From VXMO01 sp965205915 (GTDB lineage Bacteria; Chloroflexota; Dehalococcoidia; UBA6926): DNA of 64,000 nt. A program made the position numbers and the translations under genes. Positions 15,159 to 22,909 of this stretch are shown one piece after another. Numbering within the stretch: position 1 is the stretch's first letter; the number at the start of each line of letters is the position of its first letter. The stretch is from positions 1,860,001-1,924,000 of the forward strand of contig OZ242191.1 of assembly GCA_965205915.1 (NCBI GenBank). Reading direction: 5' to 3'. The notes below the pieces were generated by a model. It saw only the letters and a list, made by a program, of their open reading frames with translations, ran no database searches and was not told where the DNA came from.

Positions 15159-17249
15159 CTAGCGCGCGCCTACCCCTGCCGGACGGCGGGTCAGCGTTTC
15201 TACCACCTGCTGTGGAACGTGGTTGTAGTGATCGAACTCCATACTGTAGCTTGCGCGGCCCTGCGTTGCAGAGCGCAGAGATGTAGCATACCCGAACATC
15301 TCCGCGAGGGGAACGAATGCGATGACAATTCCGAGGTCGCCACGGCTTTCCATGCCCTGAACCTGCGCCCGCCTGCTCTGCAGATCGCCCATCACGTCAC
15401 CGATGGACTTCGCCGGGCCAACGACCTCTACCTTCATAATCGGCTCAAGAGCGACCGGCCGCGCGCGGCCGATGGCGGCCTTGAATCCCATCGACCCTGC
15501 CATCTTGAACGCCATCTCAGATGAGTCAACTTCGTGATAAGAGCCGTCATCGACAGTGATGCGGAGATCGACGATCGGGAACCCGGTCAGTTGGCCGTTC
15601 TGCGCCGCCTCGCGCGCGCCCTGTTCCGCTGCGCTGACGTACTCTCGCGGCACCGAGCCGCCAACAATCTTGTTGACAAACTCAATGCCGCTCCCCGGAT
15701 CCAACGGCTCCACTGCCATCCACACGTGGCCATATTGACCGCGCCCACCCGTTTGCCGCACGTAACGGCCTTCTGCGCGAGCAGTGCGCGTGATGGTCTC
15801 GCGGTACGCGACCTGCGGCCTGCCGGTCCGCGCGTCCACGCGGAACTCGCGCTTGAGCCGATCAACGATAACCTCAATGTGCAACTCGCCCATGCCGGAG
15901 ATCACGGTTTGTCCCGTCTCAATGTCATGATGGGAGCGGAACGTCGGATCCTCCTGCGCCAGCTTGACCAGCCCATCGACGAGTTTCTCGTCCTCCTCCC
16001 GTGTCTTTGGCTCAATGGCCACCGACACGACAGGCTCGGGGAAGCGAATGGATTCGAGAACGACGGGGCTATTCACTTCGCAGATCGTGTCGCCCGTGAA
16101 CGTGTCCTTGAGGCCGACGGCCGCCACGATGTTTCCTGTGGAGGCCTCTTCAAGCTCATCACGGTGATTGGAGTGCATCTGTAACAGGCGACCCAATCGC
16201 TCGCGACTCTGCCTGCTCGTGTTGAGTACCGTCGAGCCGGCCTTACATGTGCCGGAGTAGATGCGTAGATAAACCAGCCGGCCCGCGAAGGGGTCAGTGA
16301 CGACCTTGAACGCGAGGGCGGAAAACGGCTCGGACGGATCCGGCGCGCGTTCCAGTGTGATCTCTTCATTGCGCGGATCAGTGCCATGCACCGGCGGCAC
16401 CTCGATTGGTGACGGCAGAAAATCCGTCACGGCATCGACGAGTGGCTGCACGCCCCTGTTGTGGAGCGCAGTGCCGCAGAGTACCGGATAGATGGCCCTC
16501 TTGACCGTTCCGGCGCGCAGCCCCCGGCGGATCTCCTCCTCCGTGAGCTCTTCACCATCGAGGTACTTGACCATCAGCTCATCGTCCTGCTCCGCCGCTC
16601 GCTCGATCATTGCCTCGCGGTAGCGGGCGGCGTCCGCAACCAACTCCTCCGGAATCGGCTGCTCCTCCATCTCCGTTCCCTCGGCGTCCTTCCATGTGAT
16701 CGCGACCTGACGAATCAGGTCGATAACGCCGCGGAAATCGTCCTCCTTGCCCCAGGGAATCTGAACCGGGACGGGAATAGCATTCAGGCGGACATGGATC
16801 GAATCGACCGACGCGAAAAAGTCCGCGCCGATCTTGTCCATCTTGTTGATAAAACAGATACGCGGCACGCTGTACTTGTCCGCCTGCCGCCACACAGTCT
16901 CTGACTGCGGCTCGACGCCCGCGTTCGCGTCCAGAATGACCACGCCACCATCAAGAACGCGGAGGCTGCGCTCAACCTCCGCGGTGAAATCGACGTGCCC
17001 GGGCGTGTCGATAATATTGATCGTAAAGCCCTTCCAATCGACCGTCGTGGCGGCTGACATGATCGTGATGCCGCGTTCCTTTTCCTGCGGCATCCAGTCC
17101 ATGACCGCTGTGCCGTCGTCGACCGTGCCGAGCTTGTAGGTACGGCCCGTGAAATACAGCACGCGCTCGGAGACCGTCGTCTTGCCCGCGTCAATATGGG
17201 CAATGAACCCGATGTTTCGGATCTTCGATAGTGGGATCGCGTCAGCCAT
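15159..17249 (-). CDS. fusA: Elongation factor G
   Basis: GTPase driving ribosomal translocation and, with RRF, recycling. It has 696 residues, full length, five domains. Nucleotide motifs: AHIDAGKTT (16-24), the switch II DTPGHVDFTAEV, and NKMDKIGADF. Domain IV GGRGQYGHVWMAVEPL and domain V HMEVVGPAKSIGDVMGDL-type sequence (KVEVVGPAKSIGDVMGDLQ) are intact. The start ATG is preceded by a decayed copy of the rpsG 3' end and a perfect hairpin rather than by rpsG itself. Confidence 0.97.
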   Translation of the reverse strand: MADAIPLSKIRNIGFIAHIDAGKTTVSERVLYFTGRTYKLGTVDDGTAVMDWMPQEKERGITIMSAATTVDWKGFTINIIDTPGHVDFTAEVERSLRVLDGGVVILDANAGVEPQSETVWRQADKYSVPRICFINKMDKIGADFFASVDSIHVRLNAIPVPVQIPWGKEDDFRGVIDLIRQVAITWKDAEGTEMEEQPIPEELVADAARYREAMIERAAEQDDELMVKYLDGEELTEEEIRRGLRAGTVKRAIYPVLCGTALHNRGVQPLVDAVTDFLPSPIEVPPVHGTDPRNEEITLERAPDPSEPFSALAFKVVTDPFAGRLVYLRIYSGTCKAGSTVLNTSRQSRERLGRLLQMHSNHRDELEEASTGNIVAAVGLKDTFTGDTICEVNSPVVLESIRFPEPVVSVAIEPKTREEDEKLVDGLVKLAQEDPTFRSHHDIETGQTVISGMGELHIEVIVDRLKREFRVDARTGRPQVAYRETITRTARAEGRYVRQTGGRGQYGHVWMAVEPLDPGSGIEFVNKIVGGSVPREYVSAAEQGAREAAQNGQLTGFPIVDLRITVDDGSYHEVDSSEMAFKMAGSMGFKAAIGRARPVALEPIMKVEVVGPAKSIGDVMGDLQSRRAQVQGMESRGDLGIVIAFVPLAEMFGYATSLRSATQGRASYSMEFDHYNHVPQQVVETLTRRPAGVGAR

Positions 17250-17289
17250 TACTGTTTTCCCTTGCGCTGTGTCAGTGTCTGACAGTCAC

Positions 17290-17321
17290 CGACGGTAGTG
17301 CGCGAACGCGCACTACCGTCG
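17290..17321. other. Perfect 15-bp inverted repeat upstream of fusA
   Basis: The arms CGACGGTAGTGCGCG and CGCGCACTACCGTCG pair completely around a 2-base AA centre. It lies 41 nt before the fusA start codon. The intact rpsG end has a similar left arm but no matching right arm, so the right arm was probably created by hairpin-templated copying. It lacks a T-tract on the minus strand, so it is not an obvious intrinsic terminator. It may instead be an RNase site or stability element in the transcript. Confidence 0.8.
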
Positions 17322-17420
17322 GCTTCTACCATGCGGTGCATCTCTTTACGTCGGCGGAGTGTGTTGCCCTGTCCCTGTGCCGCCTCCACGCCACGATCTC
17401 GCTGGTCAGCTTTGTTCCCA
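17290..17420 (-). pseudogene. Decayed copy of the rpsG 3' end
   Basis: Read on the minus strand, a stretch resembles the last ~40 codons of the intact rpsG at 18445: EAAQGQGNTLRRRKEMHRM here versus EAAQGQGNAVRRREEMHRM there, with KLTSE-like residues before it. There is no start codon or N-terminal two-thirds, and the last residues of S7 are replaced by the palindrome at 17290-17321. Together with the fusA-start copy at 18265-18411 it brackets a foreign-looking gene. Confidence 0.85.
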
Positions 17421-18212
17421 AGAACAGACCTGCATACCGTCCGTTCCACAGTGAGTGTCATTGTTTTCGTGTCTATGCAATATGATCGATTCTGTGGTTG
17501 TCTTCGCGCCGACGAGGTCGTACAACTGCGCCTCATCCTCTGTCGCGCAGAAAGACTGGCTAAAGTCAAGCTGATCCACTGAATGCGTGTGGTAATACCA
17601 GCAGTTGCCGGGTGGCGTATAGGCCACCGGTCGATAGCCATCAGGGAATGGGGTTAGTGTCGGAGCCACCGGAACCAAATTTCCGCCGCCAACGACGTGG
17701 GCGCTCAATGGCACAGCCGTCGGTGAGAGAGCCGGCAAAGGCGCGATGTTCGACGGAGGCAGTGCCACGTAGTCAGCCGCAGGGGTAATTTTCGCATAAT
17801 TGCGGACATTCCTGATCTCTAGATGTGTGCACTCAATCGTGTCGCCCCCCACCCCCGGCTCAAACACTCCATTATCGTTAACGTCGTCCCAGCCCCTCGA
17901 GTAAGCAACGAAACCTGTGTCATGGTACCCGCGAAGACGTACGTCGTTTTTCGAGATATGCGGATATACCCCGGTGAGGGTCACCTGTGTCGCGTGTATT
18001 TCATACTCACTGGACGGTCCCCACGCATCAATGTCTGAGAACTCGGCGTCAGTATAATCGGCGCATCGGTTGATGAAGGTTTCGCTGTATGCGCTACCTT
18101 CAATAACTTCGATCCAAGTACCCGACGCCGAGCTTGTGCCCACCAATGTTGTCGCCCACGCAGTAAGAGCTACAAGCCCCAGCAGCGCCACTACAGCAAT
18201 TCGCTTAGACAT
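17406..18212 (-). CDS. Secreted protein of unknown function inserted between rpsG and fusA
   Basis: 268 residues. The N-terminus MSKRIAVVALLGLVALTAWA with TTLVGTSSASG after it is a Sec signal peptide. The mature part has six cysteines and a DVNDNGVFEPG segment resembling a calcium-binding EF-hand/dockerin-type loop (inference). A good Shine-Dalgarno (AGGGGG) precedes the ATG, so it is probably translated. Its TGA stop falls inside the rpsG-derived fragment, out of frame with it, so the gene borrowed its end from the duplicated flank. Base composition looks less GC-rich than the ribosomal genes. I do not recognise the family. Its presence inside a ribosomal operon is exceptional. Confidence 0.75.
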   Translation of the reverse strand: MSKRIAVVALLGLVALTAWATTLVGTSSASGTWIEVIEGSAYSETFINRCADYTDAEFSDIDAWGPSSEYEIHATQVTLTGVYPHISKNDVRLRGYHDTGFVAYSRGWDDVNDNGVFEPGVGGDTIECTHLEIRNVRNYAKITPAADYVALPPSNIAPLPALSPTAVPLSAHVVGGGNLVPVAPTLTPFPDGYRPVAYTPPGNCWYYHTHSVDQLDFSQSFCATEDEAQLYDLVGAKTTTESIILHRHENNDTHCGTDGMQVCSWEQS

Positions 18213-18264
18213 GATTCCCCCTACTGCATACCAATCCTGCCAACGCCAGTTCCTGTTCTCTCAT

Positions 18265-18411
18265 CCTCTGTGCCCTCATCAACGGCGCCGAGTGTGTATG
18301 TTCGGCCCGTGAAATAGGCACGCGCTCGGAGAGGGTCATCTTACCGGCCTCTATGTGCGCGATAAAACCGATGTTTCGGATATTCGATAGTGAGATGGAG
18401 TCGGACATCAC
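18265..18411 (-). pseudogene. Decayed copy of the fusA 5' end
   Basis: Starts MMSDSISLSNIRNIGFIAHI, aligning with MADAIPLSKIRNIGFIAHI of the intact fusA. The P-loop has changed from IDAGKTT to IEAGKMT. A 1-base deletion after SERV shifts the frame; past it, GRTYTLGAVDEGT still matches GRTYKLGTVDDGT, then similarity stops. It directly follows rpsG, where fusA would originally have begun, and its spacer to rpsG resembles the spacer before the intact fusA. Confidence 0.88.
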
Positions 18412-18444
18412 TGTTTTTTCCTGCGATATTTCCGTGAGTGCCGA

Positions 18445-18912
18445 TCACCAACGATAGTGTGCAAACGCGCGGTTGGCTTCTGCCATGCGGTGCATCTCTT
18501 CACGTCGACGAACCGCGTTGCCCTGTCCCTGGGCGGCTTCAATCAGCTCAGTGGTCAGCTTGTCCAGCATCGGGCGGCCGGCGCGTTGCCGCGCGGAGTC
18601 GATGATCCACCGCATGGATAGCGTCAGCCCGCGCTCGCCACGCACCTCTACGGGCACCTGGTAAGTCGCGCCGCCAACGCGTCGGGGCCGAACCTGCAAC
18701 AGCGGTGTCGCATTGCGAATGGCTCGCTCAAAAGTCTGGATAGGATCGTCGCCGTTCGCGGCGATATTCGCCAGTGCGCCGTAGACGATGCGGCGCGCCG
18801 TGTTCTTCTTGCCGCGCTGCATCACGCGATTCGTAAATCGCGTTACCAGTACGCTGCTGTACCGCGGGTCTGCCAGGATGGAGCGCTTGATAGCGCGTCG
18901 TCGTCGTGACAT
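18445..18912 (-). CDS. rpsG: Ribosomal protein uS7
   Basis: 30S head assembly protein; in other bacteria it represses str-operon translation. 155 residues from the ATG at 18910-18912 (MSRRRRAIKRSILADPRY). The frame is open further upstream to 18963, but that part overlaps rpsL. Contains VLVTRFTNRVMQRGKKNTA and the C-terminal EAAQGQGNAVRRREEMHRMAEANRAF (in part). It begins 4 nt after the rpsL stop. Confidence 0.96.
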   Translation of the reverse strand: MSRRRRAIKRSILADPRYSSVLVTRFTNRVMQRGKKNTARRIVYGALANIAANGDDPIQTFERAIRNATPLLQVRPRRVGGATYQVPVEVRGERGLTLSMRWIIDSARQRAGRPMLDKLTTELIEAAQGQGNAVRRREEMHRMAEANRAFAHYRW

Positions 18913-18916
18913 AGCG

Positions 18917-19327
18917 TTAGTTTCTCTTCGCCCCGTACTTGCTGCGGCCCCTCTTGCGGCCATTCACGCCGCCGGAATCGAGAGCGCCGCGGATGATGTG
19001 ATACCGGACGCCGGGCAGGTCCTTAACACGACCGCCACGGATGAGAACCGTTGAGTGCTCTTGCAGATTATGACCCTCGCCGGGGATGTACGCCGTGACC
19101 TCAGTGCCGTTTGTCAGCCGGACGCGGGCAATCTTGCGTAGGGCGGAGTTCGGCTTCTTGGGCGTCATCGTCCTAACCTGCGTGCAGACGCCGCGCTTCT
19201 GCGGCGACGGCTGATTTCGGACGACCCTGTTCGTAAGCGCGTTGTAGCTCACCTGTAGGGCAGGCGCCTTGGACTTTGAACGGGGGCGTTTCCGACCCTT
19301 CCGTACCAGTTGATTGACTGTCGGCAT
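18917..19327 (-). CDS. rpsL: Ribosomal protein uS12
   Basis: Decoding-centre 30S protein, 136 residues from the ATG at 19325-19327 (MPTVNQLVRKGRKRPRSKSK). I rejected the upstream in-frame starts as far as 19582 because they read through the promoter. The streptomycin-site loop TPKKPNSALRKIARV and the GEGHNLQEHSTVLIRGGRVKDLPGVRYH block (in part) are intact, with the wild-type Lys in PKKPNS. A GGGGAAAG Shine-Dalgarno lies about 8 nt before the start. Confidence 0.97.
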   Translation of the reverse strand: MPTVNQLVRKGRKRPRSKSKAPALQVSYNALTNRVVRNQPSPQKRGVCTQVRTMTPKKPNSALRKIARVRLTNGTEVTAYIPGEGHNLQEHSTVLIRGGRVKDLPGVRYHIIRGALDSGGVNGRKRGRSKYGAKRN

Positions 19328-19507
19328 TCCGTTGCTTTCCCCTGCCTCGCCCATACACATGGGCAGGCGCATTCCTCTGCTACTCCTGGCTTCCTGTCCT
19401 AAGTCGCGTCCCCGAAAATGAAAAGGCCTTAGCCTCTTCCCGTAATCCGTGTCACGAAACCGGAAAAAACGGGCACGAACACCCTGCGCCCCGCAAGGGG
19501 GGCGCAA
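19328..19507 (-). promoter_or_regulatory. Long 5' leader of the ribosomal operon
   Basis: About 180 nt separate the predicted transcription start near 19507 and the rpsL start. The RNA begins with a strong GC hairpin (GCGCCCC / GGGGCGC around 19487-19506). It then has a GTGCCCGTTTTTTCC stretch whose T6 run (19455-19475 region) could mark an attenuator. I cannot draw a convincing terminator stem before it, so attenuation is only a guess. No open frame is seen in the leader. Confidence 0.4.
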
Positions 19508-19513
19508 CTGCGA

Positions 19514-19542
19514 ATTATAGGTAGGAACGAGAACAATGTCAA
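19514..19542 (-). promoter_or_regulatory. Consensus sigma-70 promoter of the str/S10/spc operon
   Basis: On the minus strand, TTGACA (19542-19537), a 17-nt spacer, and TATAAT (19519-19514): all 12 positions match consensus with the ideal spacing. It points into rpsL and is the only strong promoter seen for the ~19 kb ribosomal gene block. Confidence 0.92.
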
Positions 19543-19594
19543 TAAATATTCCGCGTCCGCCATTCCAATTGCGGAGCGCCAACGCGCCAAAATT

Positions 19595-19620
19595 CCCTCT
19601 CCCCTCGCGAGAGGGTTAGG
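19595..19620. repeat. Family-B palindromic repeat, split by the IS element
   Basis: CCCTCTC...GAGAGGG followed by TTAGG, then the IS left end. After the IS right end the sequence resumes GTTAGGGTGCTTCCC. Without the IS and one duplicated GTTAGG, the site reads as the same element as 27563-27600 (palindrome, then TTAGGGTGAGGGGGCTTCCC). Confidence 0.75.
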
Positions 19621-20690
19621 TGTACTTCTCAGGGACGTTGTTTACACAGGTTGACGGGTGAGGAGCCTCACTGCTGTTGTTGTGGTGAAGAACGCAACGC
19701 AGGCAGAGGAGGCTCCTCATGGCACATCCTAACGCACGCTTGACGCCGCTGACTCGGTGGGATTTGGTTCAGATGGTGCGTGGTGACGGGTACACGATCG
19801 CCGAGGCCGCCAGGCGATTCAATGTGTCTCGCGCCACGGCAGGCAAGTGGGTTCGACGCTACGATGAGGGCGGCCGGGCCGCTCTGATGGATCGCGATAG
19901 TCGGCCCCGCAGCTCCCCCACGCAGGCGGCGCCGGAGATGGCCGCGCGCATCGTGACGCTGCGGAAAGAAACCGGCCTCGGCCCGCATCGGATCGCCGAG
20001 CAGATGGACATCTCGCCGTCCACAACGTACGCGGTGCTGCGCCGCGCGGGCCTCAACCGGCTTGACCACCTTCACCGCGTGACGCGCGAGATCGTCCGCT
20101 ATGAGCACGCGCATCCGGGGGATCTGCTGCACCTCGACGTGAAGAAGCTGGGTCGCATCCCGCCCGGTGGTGGCAAGCGCTTCCTGCCGGAGCACGCCGC
20201 GACGTATGCCGAAACCAACTCCGCGCCGAAGTCTCGCAAGCGGCTTGGCTTTGAGCACATCCATGTCGCGGTGGATGATCACTCGCGCTATGCCTACGCC
20301 GAGGCGCTGCCGGATGAGCGCAGCGGCACGACGGTCCAGTTCTTGGAGCGGGCGCTGGCCCACTTCGCGTCGCTGGGCGTGCCGGTGCGGCGTATCCTGA
20401 CGGACAACGGCGGCAACTACCGCAGCACGGTCTTCGGGACGGCTGTGGCGGCACATGGCATCAGGCACAAATGGACGCGGGCCTTCCGTCCCCAGACGAA
20501 CGGGAAGGCGGAGGCATTCAACAAGACGCTCCAGAACGAGTGGGCCTACGCGCACGTCTACACATCCAACGAGGAGCGCCTGGCCGCCCTGCCGGAGTTC
20601 CTCGACCGCTACAATAATCACCGTACCCACAGCGGCATCAGCTGGCTCCCTCCAGCCTCAAGACTGTAAACAACGTGCCTGAGAACTACA
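19621..20690 (+). mobile_element. IS481-family insertion sequence, intact
   Basis: A 1070-bp element. The terminal inverted repeats are 26 bp (19621-19646 and 20665-20690) and differ at only 2 positions; both outer ends read TGTA and both inner ends read TTTACA. It is flanked by a 6-bp direct repeat GTTAGG (19615-19620 and 20691-20696), the expected size for target duplication in this family. It carries one full-length transposase. Clean ends, matched target duplication and intact gene point to recent, probably active, insertion. It landed immediately behind the stop codon of the flavin reductase gene. Confidence 0.93.
19719..20669 (+). CDS. IS481-family transposase
   Basis: 316-residue DDE recombinase. 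The N-terminal helix-turn-helix is TIAEAARRFNVSRATAGKWV (residues 26-45), followed by an HTH_29/Mu-like region and an rve integrase core. The catalytic triad is D140 (LLHLDVKKLG), D229 (ILTDNGGNY) and E265 (TNGKAEAFNK), with 35 residues between the last two, as is standard. It ends in HRTHSGISWLPPASRL with the stop codon inside the right inverted repeat. No frameshift. Confidence 0.95.
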   Translation: MAHPNARLTPLTRWDLVQMVRGDGYTIAEAARRFNVSRATAGKWVRRYDEGGRAALMDRDSRPRSSPTQAAPEMAARIVTLRKETGLGPHRIAEQMDISPSTTYAVLRRAGLNRLDHLHRVTREIVRYEHAHPGDLLHLDVKKLGRIPPGGGKRFLPEHAATYAETNSAPKSRKRLGFEHIHVAVDDHSRYAYAEALPDERSGTTVQFLERALAHFASLGVPVRRILTDNGGNYRSTVFGTAVAAHGIRHKWTRAFRPQTNGKAEAFNKTLQNEWAYAHVYTSNEERLAALPEFLDRYNNHRTHSGISWLPPASRL

Positions 20691-20691
20691 G

Positions 20692-21198
20692 TTAGGGTGC
20701 TTCCCCCAACCCACGATACCGCCCCTCATAGTGCAGCAACGGCCGCGTTGCATCGGCACTCACGCCTGCCCCCACCACAACCCCAACATAAATCGTGTGA
20801 TCGCCTGCCTCGATGGTGTTCTCAACGCGGCATTCAACGTGCGCCAGGCTGTCATCAAGCAAAGGCGCTCCTGTTTCACCGGCGTGGTGGGGCAGAGCCT
20901 CTAGTTTGTGCGCCGCCAGCAACTCCGGCGTGCCCTTCCGTGATAGCTCCGCGGCCAGCCCGGCCTGGCCCTCGTGCAATATGTTGATCGCAAATACCCC
21001 GCTCTCACGGATAAGGACGTGAATAGCGGATTCGTGGTCGACGCAGACCAGCGCCAATTGAGGTTGGAGGGAGACGGAACAAACGGCGCTCATCGTCGTC
21101 CCGTGAACGTCGTCGCCTTCACGTGTGGTCACGATGGTGACGCCGGAAGCGAATCTGCCCATCACACGACGAAACTCTTCGGGGGTGATGTCCGGCAT
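20692..21198 (-). CDS. Flavin reductase-like (FMN-binding split-barrel) protein
   Basis: 168 residues from the ATG at 21196-21198, preceded by GGAGG. It belongs to the flavin_reduct family (reductase component of two-component monooxygenases, or HpaC/NTA-MoB type): RRVMGRFASGVTIVTTREGD, TMSAVCSVSLQPQLALVCVD, FAINILHEGQ and HYEGRYRGLG are typical. The TAA stop lies inside the IS target duplication, so the gene was not damaged by the insertion. The partner oxygenase is not adjacent, so the substrate is unknown. Confidence 0.85.
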   Translation of the reverse strand: MPDITPEEFRRVMGRFASGVTIVTTREGDDVHGTTMSAVCSVSLQPQLALVCVDHESAIHVLIRESGVFAINILHEGQAGLAAELSRKGTPELLAAHKLEALPHHAGETGAPLLDDSLAHVECRVENTIEAGDHTIYVGVVVGAGVSADATRPLLHYEGRYRGLGEAP

Positions 21199-21233
21199 CG
21201 GAATGTCCTCCGCCCGGCCGCCTGGGAACGGAA

Positions 21234-22076
21234 CTAGCTGCGTTCCGCCACGATTTCGAGCCAGTTGCGCGGAACGAAAGTGAGCCCCATATCGCGGAAC
21301 GTCTCGCGGATGGCGGTGCGCAGCACGTCGCTTGCCGTTTCCACCTGAACACCCGGCAGCGCGCCCTCCACGAAGTCCGAGAATGAGCAGATGGACAACC
21401 ATCCCTCGATCGGCACCTCGATTGCGGTGACACGCTCCTCCTTGATGGTGAAACCGGCCTCCGTGAGCAGCGCCCTGTATTCGTCCGCCGTCAGTTGCTG
21501 TCGCGCTATGACCTTGTTCTTGACCGGGCTGAGGCCGTACTGCGACTTGAGCACCCTGAGCGAGCGCATCATCCAGCGACGGTAGAACGGGTCCGTGTCC
21601 TGCACGATGGAGCCGGAGTAGAACGTGCTGTTGAATGCGAACATGCCGCCCGGCTTAAGCGCTCCGACAATCCCCGCCAACACGTCCGGCTTGTTATCCA
21701 CCAGGTGAATAGCGTTGCAGAAAACGACGGCGTCCACGGGCTCGGAGATGATCGACGAAAGCTCCTCTGCCCGCGAGTGTTTGAAATTGATCGTCACATC
21801 GGAAACGTCTGTAAACTGCCGCCGCGCCTCTTCCAGCGTCTCAGGTGACAGATCGACGCCCAGAATCCACGCGCCGTCCGCGCCACGAATCTTTTCCAGG
21901 ATCTTGCGTGTGATCTCGCCCGGCCCGCATGCCAAATCGATGACGCGATTGCCCGGTTGCAGGCCCACAAGGTCAATGAGCCGGCGATTCTCTTCTTGGT
22001 AAAAGGGCTGGCGGGCGAATGCGTTGAAGGAATAATCCTCAGCGCCCGGGGAGGATGCAGAATGTGATTGAGTCAT
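21234..22076 (-). CDS. Class I SAM-dependent methyltransferase
   Basis: 280 residues. Motif I VIDLACGPGEITRKIL (about 45-60) and the acidic loop LGVDLSPETLEEARRQF identify a Methyltransf_11/25 fold similar to UbiE. Motif II-like VDAVVFCNAIHLVDNKPDVL and LKPGGMFAFNS follow. The acceptor cannot be told. It lies between rpsU and the flavin reductase, 35 nt from the latter, probably co-transcribed. Confidence 0.82.
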   Translation of the reverse strand: MTQSHSASSPGAEDYSFNAFARQPFYQEENRRLIDLVGLQPGNRVIDLACGPGEITRKILEKIRGADGAWILGVDLSPETLEEARRQFTDVSDVTINFKHSRAEELSSIISEPVDAVVFCNAIHLVDNKPDVLAGIVGALKPGGMFAFNSTFYSGSIVQDTDPFYRRWMMRSLRVLKSQYGLSPVKNKVIARQQLTADEYRALLTEAGFTIKEERVTAIEVPIEGWLSICSFSDFVEGALPGVQVETASDVLRTAIRETFRDMGLTFVPRNWLEIVAERS

Positions 22077-22105
22077 GGTCGTCTATCTCTGGCCATGAAC
22101 TCTGG

Positions 22106-22279
22106 CTAACTGCGGCGACGCCGCGCTTTGCGCGCCTTCAGCCGTGCCCGCTCTTGCTTCGAGATGAAGTGACGCTTTTCCTTGGCCTGCCTCAGGATGC
22201 CGGAACGTTCCACCACCGATCGGAACCGCTTGATAAGTTGCTCCTGGCTCTCACCTTCACGCAGGACTACGTACGTCAT
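22106..22279 (-). CDS. rpsU: Ribosomal protein bS21
   Basis: 57 residues, read from the ATG at 22277-22279 to TAG at 22106-22108. The protein starts MTYVVLREGESQEQLIKRFR and ends KARKARRRRS, with the conserved VERSGILRQAKEKRHF middle. It has a GGAGGG Shine-Dalgarno. It is away from the main ribosomal operon, as is usual for S21. Confidence 0.94.
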   Translation of the reverse strand: MTYVVLREGESQEQLIKRFRSVVERSGILRQAKEKRHFISKQERARLKARKARRRRS

Positions 22280-22410
22280 TCGCCACTTCCCTCCGCTCTA
22301 TTCTTCCTTGCCGTCTGCACTTCTTTTGCGCGCAACGTCGCGCCGCTACCGTCCATTAATAGCACACCCGCAATACGGGATGGGATGCCGATAGCTGATG
22401 GGACAGGATA

Positions 22411-22755
22411 TTAGCGTGAACGACCGGGCGGCGAGTTACGCTGCCGCGTGAAGCAATTGGCGCAATAAACGGGCCGAATCCCGCGTGGCTCGAATGGCAC
22501 CTCGGTTTCAAGCCCGCACTCCGCGCACGTTGCCGGATACATCTGCCGGCGCGGCCGATCCTGCCCTGTAGACGGCGGTTCCGATGGCTCACGACGGCGC
22601 GCCGACATGTCGGCGCGACGCACAACCCGGCAGGCATGACAACGCTTCGGCTCGTTACGAAAGCCGCGATCAGCGTAGTATTCCTGCTCGCCTGCGGTAA
22701 AAATAAAATCGGTGCTGCACTCGGAGCACTTCAGCGTGCGATCGCTGAACGTCAT
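22411..22755 (-). CDS. Small double zinc-ribbon protein
   Basis: 114 residues with two four-cysteine modules. The N-terminal one (LKCSECSTDFIFTAGEQEYY, then CHAC) resembles the probable zinc-ribbon domain family PF13451. The C-terminal one (CAECGLETEVPF, then CANC) is a CxxC-x(n)-CxxC ribbon. A basic Arg-rich linker joins them. Proteins like this are common and uncharacterised, possibly nucleic-acid binding (inference). GGGGGG ribosome site just upstream. Confidence 0.75.
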   Translation of the reverse strand: MTFSDRTLKCSECSTDFIFTAGEQEYYADRGFRNEPKRCHACRVVRRADMSARRREPSEPPSTGQDRPRRQMYPATCAECGLETEVPFEPRGIRPVYCANCFTRQRNSPPGRSR

Positions 22756-22909
22756 ACTGTCCCCCCCACTTTTTGGTGGATCATGGCCTAATCAGATGAC
22801 ATTATTGCATATAGTGATGGATAGTATTGCGAAATGCAATAGATGCTATGGCCCAAAAGCCCCCGCTGTCCCGATGTGAGATTCAGTCGCGATACGACGG
22901 CGGGAACGA

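Noticed and set aside
19328..19582. N-terminal extension of rpsL to 19582
   Set aside because: It would read through the consensus promoter; S12 proteins start at MPTVNQL.
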